Below, piece by piece: positions 55,983-64,000 of a stretch of DNA of 64,000 nucleotides. Below the pieces are notes generated by a model. It did not search any database. It saw only the letters and a list, made by a program, of their open reading frames with translations, and was not told where the DNA came from. Made by a program: the position numbers and the translations under genes. Every line of letters begins with the position of its first letter. The stretch's first letter is position 1. The DNA comes from Saprospiraceae bacterium (GTDB lineage: Bacteria > Bacteroidota > Bacteroidia > Chitinophagales > Saprospiraceae): positions 575,294 through 639,293 of the forward strand of contig JADKGL010000026.1 of the NCBI GenBank assembly GCA_016722295.1. The letters run 5' to 3'.

Positions 55983-58173
55983 ATGAGTTCAGAATATCAA
56001 TTCCTAAGACCTTATTTGCGAGGCTGGTTCTTTATCCTTACAGCTATGGTAATTAGCTACTTTATTGCAGAAAAATATTTGTCCTACAACACTCCTATAT
56101 ACCAAAGTACTGCAAAACTAAGATTGGCAGATTTGAATGAAGGCGTACCAAATAGTAAGTTGTTCAAAGATCTCGATGTCTTTGCTAATACACAAAAATT
56201 CAATCTGAAATCGAGCTTATAAAATCTGAAGCGATTTTGAAAAGGGTTTTGCCCAAGATTGCATTTTCAATGACCATTAGTCGAATTGGTAAAATAAAAA
56301 ACACAGAACTTTTTTCAGATTCACCATTATCTATTGAAAAATTATCTCTTGAAGAACATCACTATAATAAATCCTTCATCCTTTCTGTAGAAGCGAATAA
56401 AACATTTACACTATTGAGCCCAGAAGGTGCTTTTGTAAATGGACACTTAGGAGATAGCATTTCAATTGGATCATCACGACTTTACATCAATTTGAATCAA
56501 GCAGCTTTGACTAAAAAAACTGATTTAAAGTGGATAGATAAATTTGAACTTCGCTTTTTGAATGAAGAGATGCAGTACACTGAGATTTTAAAAAATCTAG
56601 AGGTAAACTCTGTTGAGAAAGATGTTCCTGTAATTCGAATTAGTTATAAATCTAATCACCCAGAAAAATCCGCTATGCTTCCCAATATGTTGGCTGAAGC
56701 TTATATTGAAGATTATGTAGAAACAAAATATGGTGCGGCAAATGTGACAGTTGAATTTCTTGACGAACGAATAAAAGAAATGAGTCAAAAATTGTCTTGT
56801 GCTGAAGAGGCCATTTTAAATTATCGCATAGAAAATAATATAACGAATATTCGACAAGAAACAGAAACTGATCTTAGAAAGGTATCCCAGTTGAAAATCC
56901 AACAGACAAATCTTAAGATGAATCTAGATGCTATAAAAGATCTAGAATCATACATGGAGAAAGGCAAAGAAAATTTTCTTGAATTGGCTCCAAATTTTGA
57001 AGCATTTACAGATCTGCTCTCTACTGAAATGATCAAAAAAATCAAGCAACTTCAAGCAGAAAAAAAGGATCTACTCCTGGAATATACTCCAACCAGCGAA
57101 AAGTTAAAGTAATAGATGATAAGATCGAAGACATCACTTCTTATCTTGCTGAAAGTATCAGAAATACAAGAAAGAATCTTCAATCAAAATACGATAATTT
57201 GAATTCTGATATTGATGAGTCTGAGAAAGTTTTTCTTCCAGTACCCGAGGAGGAAAGAATGATGAATATTTTACAGAGAGAATTTGAGATTTATCAAGAA
57301 TCATACAATTTCTTAAATCAAAAGAGAATTGAAGCAGAAATCGCAAGAGCTGCAAAATCTGCATTTCATCGCATCATCACTCCAGCAAGTATAAGCAAAG
57401 TTCCAGTGTCGCCCAATTATATCATTATCAAAGCGATTTCAGTATTACTTGGAATGCTTTGCGCTCTGTTTATTATTTTTATTGTACATAGACTTCGAGC
57501 ACGTATTAATCAGATATCGACAATAGAAGCAAGCAGTATTGTGCCAATCGCAGCAGCGATACCTAAGTTAAAAACTGATCAAGAAAAAGAAAACTTCTTC
57601 GTACGAATGCTTACGCAATGGCAAGTAAAAGATCTTCTTCAGAAAAATAATATTTCTTGTTATACTGGATTTCATAAAGATCATGGATTGAGTTTTGCGA
57701 CAAGAAATATAATTCATGTGTTGACGAATCAAGGCAAAAATATTTTAGTTGTTCAATTCAAAAATGGAACTGCTACTGAGTCATTTTATGATCTGCATGA
57801 AGATGATTCAAATCAGTACAGGATGATTTTGTGGTCTGAATCTCTAAAACTATACAGTACAGAAACTATTCAAAATGTAATTCGTGAAAAATCAAAAAGC
57901 TATGACCACACCATTATTATTAATTCATTGTTTGGAGACAATTTTACTTTGGCTTTTATGGCAATAGCTCATGTGAACTATGTTTGTGTCGATACACGAA
58001 TTACTGCTGCAAAGCGATTAAGTGAGATTGATCTAATAGCAACAGAATATAAGCTCCCTAGAATGCATTACATCGTAAATCGCGTGGCTTACCAACCTAG
58101 TATCTGGAAGCAAATTTCATCTTATTTTAAGAGAAGAGCTGCTTTGAATGAAATGCAAACTCAATACGCATGA
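55983..58173 (+). pseudogene. Wzc-like polysaccharide chain-length/co-polymerase protein with degenerate kinase domain, frameshifted
   Basis: About 730 aa over three frames (breaks near 56205 and 57109; both are A-run losses). The N-terminal Wzz domain has a first helix at about 12-32, a long coiled coil, and a second helix near residue 490 (ISVLLGMLCALFIIFIV). The C-terminal 200 residues resemble the BY-kinase/CpsD fold, but the P-loop position reads TGFHKDHGLSFATRN. There is no GEGKS/T Walker A motif and no C-terminal Tyr cluster. It should control chain length, not act as an active tyrosine kinase. Its stop overlaps the next start by ATGA. Confidence 0.75.
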
Positions 58174-59358
58174 ATAAACTAAATTCAAAATATCTAGTAT
58201 TGGCAGATCAAGCACTATTTAGTGGTATGAGTTTCATTACTACAATATGGATTGCAAGAAGTATAGATGCTGCATCTTTTGGAATTTATTCTGCATGGAT
58301 CTTGGCGATATATCTCTTTGTTAGTGCCGTGGGCGCTTGGATCATTCAACCATTTCAGATCAAGTATAATAAAATAAATGACAAAGGAGCATATCTCACA
58401 TTCATTTTTGGAGCCAATTTGGCCTCTTGATTTGCATAACTTTCCTGATCAACTTATTCGGATATATCTCTCAAGTTCATCAACTTGAATTGATTTTGTA
58501 TTTTGGTTTTGGTTTTATATTCTACGATTTTGTGAGGAAAGTATTGCTTGTGATGGATCAACTTAATACAGTATTCATTGTAAATTTATTTGTCTCACTT
58601 TTGGACTTGGATCAATGTTCTATTTAACTAGAGCCGGAAAATTCACGATAGACAATTTTATGATTTATACAAGCATCATTTATTTCTCAGTTTTCATATT
58701 TGCATTGATTTACCTGAAGCCATTCCAATTAAATATCATTCACTTGAGACGACATTTTGCTTATCATGTCGAACAAGGAAAATGGTTTTTTATGACTGCA
58801 ATAAGTCAATGGTGGGCTGGAAATTTATTTGTAGTCGCATCGGGCGTTTATCTCGGGGCTGTGGCATTAGGAGCATTGCGTCTTGCACAATCCTTGTTTG
58901 GAATTCTCAATGTCATTCTTCAAACCTTTGAAAATTATGTCCTTCCTCAAACCGCATCTAAAATGAACGATAGTATTCCAAAGGGAATCGCTTATCTTAA
59001 AAATTTATCACTCAAAGCAGCTTGGATTTTCTCACCGATTTTAATCTTAAGCTTTATTTTCGCAAAAGGATATTTTAGTTCTGGCTGGAGGAATACAATA
59101 TGCAGAATATGCTTTTGTAGTTCAAGGATTGAGTTTGTTGTATGTATTTATTTACATCAGTCAACCTTTGCGATGTATCATAAGATCTTTAGAATTCAAT
59201 AAAGTATTTTTAAAGGATACTTGATTACTCTTGCTTTTGCAATACTGTTTTCACATCTCATCTTATCAAACTTTGGATTGTATGGAGTACTATTTGGATT
59301 GATCGTTTCCCAACTCTTACTCATAGCTTATTGGAGTTTGATTTTACATTCAAAATAA
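58170..59358 (+). pseudogene. Wzx-like polysaccharide flippase, frameshifted
   Basis: Reading through four or so frames gives about 395 aa with roughly twelve hydrophobic helices and the N-terminal flippase signature LVLADQALFSGMSFITTIWI. The middle has WFFMTAISQWWAGNLFVVAS. The C-terminal frame carries GGIQYAEYAFVVQGLSLL and ends with YWSLILHSK at TAA 59356-59358. Breaks near 58427, 58612, 59075 and 59210 are single-base. It should move lipid-linked repeat units across the inner membrane. It is linked to the Wzc-like gene by an ATGA overlap and to the glycosyltransferase gene by a 6-base gap. Confidence 0.72.
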
Positions 59359-59364
59359 AGAAAT

Positions 59365-60460
59365 ATGGAGATCATTCATATCGTACTAGGCAAAGCCAAT
59401 CCCGATCGTCTCAATGGCGTAAACAAAGTAGTTTACAATATGGCGTCGGAGCAAGTGAAAGCTGGTAAAAAAGTTAGCGTATGGGGCATAACAAAAGATA
59501 TACAACACAATTATCCAGAACGAATATTCAATACTACATTATTTAAATCACATTGGTTTCCTTTTCGAATTCATTCAGAATTAAAAATAGCAATCGTCGA
59601 AAATAAACAGGCTGTTTTTCATTTACATGGTGGTTGGATTCCAGTTTTTAGCAGCTTAGCAAGACTGTTTACAAAGCATCAAATTAAGTTTGTTTGACGC
59701 CACATGGCGCCTACAATACCCTTGCAATGAAGAAAAATAGTTGGCTTAAGAAATTCTATTTTAGTTTTTTTGAAAAACAACTAGTACAGAAAGCTCATAA
59801 AATTCATTCGACCGGCAAAAGCGAAATTACTGGACTAAATTCGATTTATAAGAATGCAAATAATTTTTTGTTGCCATATGGTTTTGACTTCGAGGAATCA
59901 ACTGGATCGATTTAAAAAATGATTCTTTTACAATAGGTTTTGTAGGGAGACTTGATACTTACACAAAAGGCTTGGATCTCCTAGTAGAGGCTTTTTATGA
60001 ATTCCAAAAATCGCAACCAAATTCCAAATTATGGATAATTGGGGATGGCGAAGGTCGATTATTTATTGAAAAAATTTATACAAAGAAAAAAATTACAAAA
60101 CGTCATTCTTTGGGGCAAAAAGTTTGGAAAAGAGAAGGATGATCTCATTCGAAAAATGCATGTATTCGCCCATCCATCAAGGAATGAAGGCTTGCCACAG
60201 CTGTCTTGGAGGCGATGTCATTTGGAGTTCCAACTATCGTCACAGAAGCAACAAATATCGCTGATGATATCCGAATTTATAAATCTGGTATAGCCATTGC
60301 TGATAATAATGTAAGTGAATTACATCAAGCCATGGAACAGTTATATGTTGAGTATAATCAAGCACCATTAGCAATTTATGCACAAAACGGAAAAACCATG
60401 TTGCGTGAAAAATTTTATTGGCCAGTATTGGTAGAAAAATTTGAAGAATTATATAGATAA
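59365..60460 (+). pseudogene. Family-4-type glycosyltransferase, frameshifted
   Basis: About 365 aa across several frames (breaks near 59694, 59908, 60085 and 60205). The N-terminus GKANPDRLNGVNKVVYNMA and LHGGWIP fit the acceptor half of a GT-B enzyme. The donor half has IGFVGRLDTYTKGLDLLVEA, LWIIGDGEGR and the nucleotide-sugar-binding segment HPSRNEGLPQ...EAMSFGVPTIVT with the conserved E-x7-E region. It adds one sugar to the exopolysaccharide repeat unit. It ends directly before the Wzy-like start at 60461. Frameshifts are single-base with no stop substitutions. Confidence 0.75.
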
Positions 60461-61687
60461 ATGAAGTTACATTTAATAGAACAAGATCATCAAGTTTTTT
60501 TAAAAAAGATCAATTGGCAATTGCTTATTGTATTGTTGCTTATGGTAGCATGCTTTTTTACTTGGAGTGAAAATATCGTCATCACGAGGGCCATAAAACT
60601 AGTGGGAAGATTGACCATGCTTTTTGCTTCATGGTATATTTATAGAAGTATCATCCGATATGGAGCAGCAGACAATCTTCGCTCAAATAATTTCTTGTCG
60701 CCATTGTTTTATGGAATATATCTTCTTTTGGGATTGGCTTCGTTTATGTGGAGTACGAATATTTCTTACAGTGCTTTGCAATGGTTTATGACTGCACGAA
60801 CTTTAGTGTTTTGTTTTTACTTCATTAAGAGCCTTTATTTACTAGATCAATTTTTCCAAATCATAATATACGTTTTATACAATTTATTAGGAAATGTTTC
60901 TTTCATTTTAGTTTTGGTTTTTTGTTTTGATTGGGATGTTTGTCAATCCAGATGTTTTTTTCGACTTACACATGGAGGAGAAGAAGCGAGAATGGGTGGA
61001 TATATGATGAATCCTAATGAATTGGGAATGTTGGCAGGTATAGGAGTTGCAGGACTGCTATTTGATCTGCGAAGAAATCATGCAAAGTGGTGGACCATCT
61101 TCAAGTTGGTCATTCTCTTTTTGGTTTGTATGCGACTGGATCACGTTCATCATTGATCGGAGCCTCCCAATCATCGGCTTCCATGTATATCAATCGGAAC
61201 AAAAGAAGTTCGCATTGGCAGCAATAGCGATAATGATCCTTGTAGCTCCTATTGCCATTTACAAAGTAGTATTAAAAGATGGCGATCCAGAGAGGATGGA
61301 AGAATCTTTAGTTTAACCGGAAGATTGCCATTTTGGAAAACATTGATAAATGAAGGATTACCACGTGAACCATTGTTAGGATTTGGTTTTATGCGCATCG
61401 ATTATAAGGAATATTTTCAGGGCAATAACACGTATCCTGGCAAGATGACTTACAATACTTTTATGCAAGTGTTGATGAATTTGGGATTGATCGGATTGGT
61501 TATTGTCTTAATGCAATTTATTCTTACACTAAGAGGAATACTCCGAGAGAATGCAGAAAAGAAATTAATGCTACTCTGTTTGCTCATTCCATTACTCATT
61601 AATTCATTTACAGAATTTGGGATATTTGGTGAGTCCAATTATGGCATATTATTTTATCAGTTGATCCTAATGATATATCTCCTTTAA
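60461..61687 (+). pseudogene. O-antigen ligase/Wzy-type polymerase, frameshifted
   Basis: About 410 aa over three frames (breaks near 61110 and 61310, and possibly one near 60900). It has about ten hydrophobic helices. The long periplasmic-loop-side block GGYMMNPNELGMLAGIGVAG and FWKTLINEGLPREPLLGFGF are the Wzy_C family signature. A C-terminal block has TFMQVLMNLGLIGLVIVLMQ. It polymerises or ligates polysaccharide chains at the periplasmic face. It is the last recognisable gene of the exopolysaccharide run that began at 54789. Only one glycosyltransferase is visible, so other sugar genes must be elsewhere. Confidence 0.72.
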
Positions 61688-62110
61688 GTCAAATACTATT
61701 TTTAGAATACAACAAAAGCTTCACTTGTTGAAGACAAAAAGGATAAGTGACGTTTTTTAGAATACGATATGAAGTACCAGACGGGACTAATATAGAAATT
61801 GAAGGAATAGTTCAACTCCTGATTCTTGTTCCGTAGGAACTACATGTGGGTAAAAAAACGAAGTTTTAGTATCCCCTAGAAACTTTACCTATTGACTATA
61901 AAATTTGATTTAAACTCTAAGGAGTTGATACCAATTGGCTTTGTTATGTCGATCCATAGGAAAAACACATCAGTACAAAAAGAAATTTTCTTTACCACTG
62001 AAACTAACCTAAAATAATATTTCTCAAAACTATTATCACTGTAATGATTTATTTGTAAAACAAATTATTTTAAATAATTATCGTTTTGAAAACTTTGTAT
62101 ATTTATTTGT
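61688..62110. other. Intergenic region with GTTCCnTAGGAAC repeat
   Basis: About 420 AT-rich bases. A near-palindrome GTTCCGTAGGAAC lies at 61828-61840, followed by a stretch with related sequence (CATAGG near 61961). This looks like degenerate repeat DNA, similar to the copies at 62859 and 63187. No gene recognised. Confidence 0.5.
61828..61840. repeat. GTTCCGTAGGAAC near-palindrome, copy 1
   Basis: Five-base arms GTTCC/GGAAC around GTA. The same motif recurs at 62859-62871 and 63187-63199 within 1.4 kb. Each copy sits in a CT-rich context (TTCTTGTTCC or TTTTGTTCC). Confidence 0.65.
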
Positions 62111-62403
62111 ATGAAACGGATTCTTGCCAAACACACTTTAGTTGAGTTCTGGACTAAGGCCCTGATGCAAAGTTCGTCTTCAAGTATGGTATGAAACGAT
62201 TAAATCTGCCAACTGGACAACTCAAATGATATCAAAGAATTCTATGCAAAGGCTAGTATTTTGAAAAACTCAAGAGTCGTCTTCAATATAAAGGGTGATG
62301 AATATGGAATCGTAGTAAAAAATGAGTATAAAGCAATGGATATTTATTCGTTTTATTGGTACACATCAAGATTATGACAAAAGTTAATGCAAACGAAATT
62401 TGA
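62111..62403 (+). pseudogene. HigB-type mRNA interferase toxin, frameshifted
   Basis: Reading across frames gives an about 97-aa HigB-like protein: MKRILAKHTLVEFW, then PDAK, VWYETIKSANWTT, NDIKEFYAKASILKNSRVVF, NIKGDEYGIVVK, and FIGTHQDYDK. The family cleaves translated mRNAs and is neutralised by HigA. At least four single-base changes of frame occur (near 62160, 62230, 62345 and 62380). The gene ends at TGA 62401-62403, overlapping the antitoxin start at 62387 as in real higBA operons. Either a decayed module or sequencing indels; see findings. Confidence 0.75.
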
Positions 62404-62759
62404 ATTGGCTATTTTGAAATCTAAAAAGGATTATGAAATGCTTTTATCGAATGGAAGAATTTTTGAAGCAAAACCTAATACAGTTGAAGTAAAGAAGCTA
62501 TGGGTATTGGCATTAATAATTGAAACCTATGAAGAAGAACATTTTAAAATAGATTTACCCGATCCAATTAGGCAATTAAAATTCGTATGCAAGAAATGGA
62601 TTTAAAGCAAAAGATTTGATTGGAATTATAGGATCAAGGAATTATTTCAGAAGTCTTAAATCGAAAAGAAAACTTACTGTTAGTATGATTCATAATCTAA
62701 GTCAAAGCCTACATATACCTGCAGCAGTTTTAATTCAGGAAACTTTTAATAATAATTGA
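62387..62759 (+). pseudogene. HigA-type antitoxin, frameshifted
   Basis: About 123 aa across frames. The intact N-terminal part (MQTKFELAILKSKKDYEM... EEEHFKIDLPDPI) is a HigA start. The following frames supply IKIRMQEMDLK, AKDLIGIIGS, then SEVLNRKR and KLTVSMIHNLSQSLHIPAA, the Xre-type helix-turn-helix and tail. It ends at TGA 62757-62759. Breaks near 62590, 62615, 62640 and 62665 are single-base. It should bind and repress its own promoter and block HigB. Confidence 0.72.
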
Positions 62760-62858
62760 AAAGGTTTAGTTCAGGAACAATTTGTTAGCTGAATTTATAG
62801 TTAACAATATAAAAGTCCCCGATAGGTAGAGATTGAAGAAAATTCAACACCAGTTCTT

Positions 62859-63175
62859 GTTCCGTAGGAACTAAATGATAAAAATAAATAACAAATTATG
62901 TCCCATAGGGTTATACCTAAATAATATTTCAAAATTAAGTTTTGATTATTAATAGTGTATTAAAGAAGATTATTTGTCTTTAAAAGTGCGGAGATTTCTT
63001 CAGTTGGAAGTCCTGAAATTTTAGACAATAAATCTATTGAAATGCGCTTTGGAAACCTTCTTAAACCATTTCAATTTTAGCTTGGCAATCATGGCTAATC
63101 CCCCTTTCAGATAAAGTCCATCAGATTCTATATCGATCATTATTGTGAATTTCTAAAATTTTAGTGGTTTTGTAA
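62859..63175. repeat. Tandem repeat unit, copy 1 (about 320 bases)
   Basis: Begins with GTTCCGTAGGAAC at 62859, then TCCCATAGGGTTATACC, then the antisense end of an Rpn-type gene. The next unit begins 328 bases later with the same order. Pairwise identity is high by eye over most of the length. Confidence 0.7.
62960..63150 (-). pseudogene. Duplicated C-terminal remnant of an Rpn-family nuclease
   Basis: On the minus strand this reads IMIDIESDGLYLKG, then, in another frame, ISIDLLSKISGLPTEEISAL and a tail LKTNNLL with stop at 62960-62962. This is the standard C-terminus of Bacteroidota Rpn (recombination-promoting nuclease/PD-(D/E)XK transposase) proteins. No catalytic domain accompanies this copy, so it is a fragment produced by tandem duplication of the neighbouring 3' end. 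Confidence 0.75.
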
Positions 63176-63186
63176 AGAAATATTTT

Positions 63187-63530
63187 GTTCCATAGGAACT
63201 ATATATTAGTGAAAATGATTAAAAGATTCACATGTCCCTTAGGACTATACCTAAATAATATTTCTAAATCTAGTTTGAATATTAATAGCGTATTAAAGAA
63301 GATTATTTGTCTTTAATAGTGTGGAGATTTCTTCAGTTGAAAGTCCTGAGATTTAGACAATAAATCTATTGAAATACCATTTTGACCTTTAATGACTATT
63401 TCTACTTTAGCTTGTTATGCCTTGACAATCCTTGACTTAATCCTTGACTTAATCCTTGACTAATCCCTTTCAGATAAGATCCATCAGATTCTATATCGAT
63501 CATTATTGGCATGATTTCTGAATTTTAGTA
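63187..63530. repeat. Tandem repeat unit, copy 2 (about 340 bases)
   Basis: Begins with GTTCCATAGGAAC at 63187 and repeats copy 1. It contains an additional 12-base triplication (CCTTGACTTAAT, about 63430-63464) that encodes GLSQ repeats in the antisense gene. Confidence 0.7.
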
Positions 63531-64000
63531 GTTTGTAATTCAAGTTTACGCAATCATTGAGATAAAAGATAAGCTGTTTGGTATATTTTTTCCAACAAAG
63601 GCTTATTTTTAACTACAGTAAAACTTATTGCTATAAAGACGCAGAAGTTCCTTCATATTGTTCCTTGGATGGCGAGAGTAGCTAAAATAAACTCCTCAGG
63701 GATATTTGATTGGAATGTGTCTCAGGATCAGTTTTTCGGACAAATTGAGGAATTCGTTAAGTATTCTTCTAAAAACAAAGCGATCCTCCAACTTTGTTGG
63801 CATTTGAACCGATGTGCTACACAGATAGATCAGATAATGTTTGATTTCCATCTGATACTTCTTGAAGATGATGCCATGATATTCTGCCATCCTTTGGAGC
63901 ATGATTTGGATCATCTTGAGATTAGAACTCAATATGGAGAATAAAATGCTCTGAGTTCTCAATGTAATCTCGAGAAATCACATTCTCGCTCTATGCTGGT
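63293..64000 (-). pseudogene. Rpn-family recombination-promoting nuclease/putative transposase, decayed and cut by window end
   Basis: The minus strand reads, in changing frames, EHFILHIEF (then a stop), SQDDPN, MLQRMAEYHGIIFKKYQMEI, KHYLIYL, NIPEEFILATLAI, LRKLELQTTKI, MPIMIDIESDGSYLKG, three GLSQ repeats, and ISGLSTEEISTLLKTNNLL with stop at 63293-63295. This is the Rpn/PD-(D/E)XK layout from mid-catalytic domain to C-terminus. At least five frame changes and one in-frame TAA are present, so it is inactive as read. The N-terminal part lies beyond the window. It probably represents a mobile or phage-like repeat family in this genome. Confidence 0.78.

Noticed and set aside
55350..61687. Programmed frameshifting or phase-variable homopolymers as explanation for the broken exopolysaccharide genes
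   Set aside because: The runs involved are only about 2-6 bases and there are some 15-20 of them; phase variation uses longer tracts and programmed shifts are rare, so error or decay is more likely.
63430..63464. Short direct repeats as a possible CRISPR array
   Set aside because: The 12-base units are contiguous with no spacers and encode a GLSQ repeat within an Rpn gene.

Overview
The window is AT-rich DNA from a member of the Bacteroidota. A Saprospiraceae- or Chitinophagales-like lineage is the best guess, but this is inferred from gene content only. The evidence is at least nine secreted proteins with C-terminal type IX secretion (T9SS) sorting domains, Bacteroidota-type promoter elements (TAnnTTTG with an upstream TTTG/TTG), an M56/BlaI pair, and Bacteroidota-restricted families (DUF6029, Omp28, DUF5916, DUF6055, DUF7619, MbnP). 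I saw no rRNA, tRNA or CRISPR array.

Layout. 0-5 kb: a NifU-type Fe-S scaffold, metF, and a large hybrid histidine kinase. 5-9 kb: a TlpA-like thioredoxin divergent from a tight run DUF6029 - Omp28 lipoprotein - paaB - paaC, two phenylacetyl-CoA epoxidase subunits without the catalytic paaA. 9-18 kb: two giant secreted Asp-box (BNR) proteins, a secreted M1 aminopeptidase and a polysaccharide deacetylase. 18.6-23 kb: gltX, a 59-codon small ORF, a beta-CASP metallo-hydrolase and a thiolase. 23-28 kb: a DUF1573 lipoprotein, a secreted DUF6055 protein with HEIGH, and a Cys-rich DUF7619 protein. 28-31.4 kb: a sulfur-handling set (MBL-fold/double rhodanese, TauE/SafE exporter, Crp/Fnr regulator). 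31.5-37 kb: a DUF5916 outer-membrane protein and a BlaI/M56 sensor pair with two clear palindromic operators. 37.4-44.2 kb: a DUF1801 protein and a four-gene operon of T9SS-exported proteins (two purple-acid-phosphatase-like enzymes, a YHYH protein, a DUF1566 protein). 44.4-50.8 kb: a copper/redox region (multicopper oxidase fused to a barrel-like tail, MauE/DoxX, HMA chaperone, two MauG-type diheme peroxidases, MbnP). 50.9-53 kb: an ECF sigma factor and a one-helix protein with a barrel-like C-terminus. 53.5-61.7 kb: an oxidoreductase, then an exopolysaccharide operon headed by a receiver-only response regulator (Wza-, Wzc-, Wzx-, glycosyltransferase- and Wzy-like). 61.7-64 kb: a higBA-type toxin-antitoxin module and a decayed Rpn-family nuclease with a tandemly duplicated 3' end.

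Quality note. Three genes before 53 kb, and almost every gene after 55.3 kb, are broken by single-base indels. Nearly all are losses of one base from a short A or T run, with the protein otherwise well conserved. This looks more like uncorrected sequencing error than decay for the exopolysaccharide genes and possibly higBA. The Rpn copies also carry an in-frame stop and duplication and look truly degraded.

The most interesting candidates are the MbnP/two-MauG/MauE/HMA/multicopper-oxidase region, the phosphatase-YHYH secretion operon, the paaBC pair stranded with Omp28/DUF6029, and the sigma factor with its one-helix/barrel partner.
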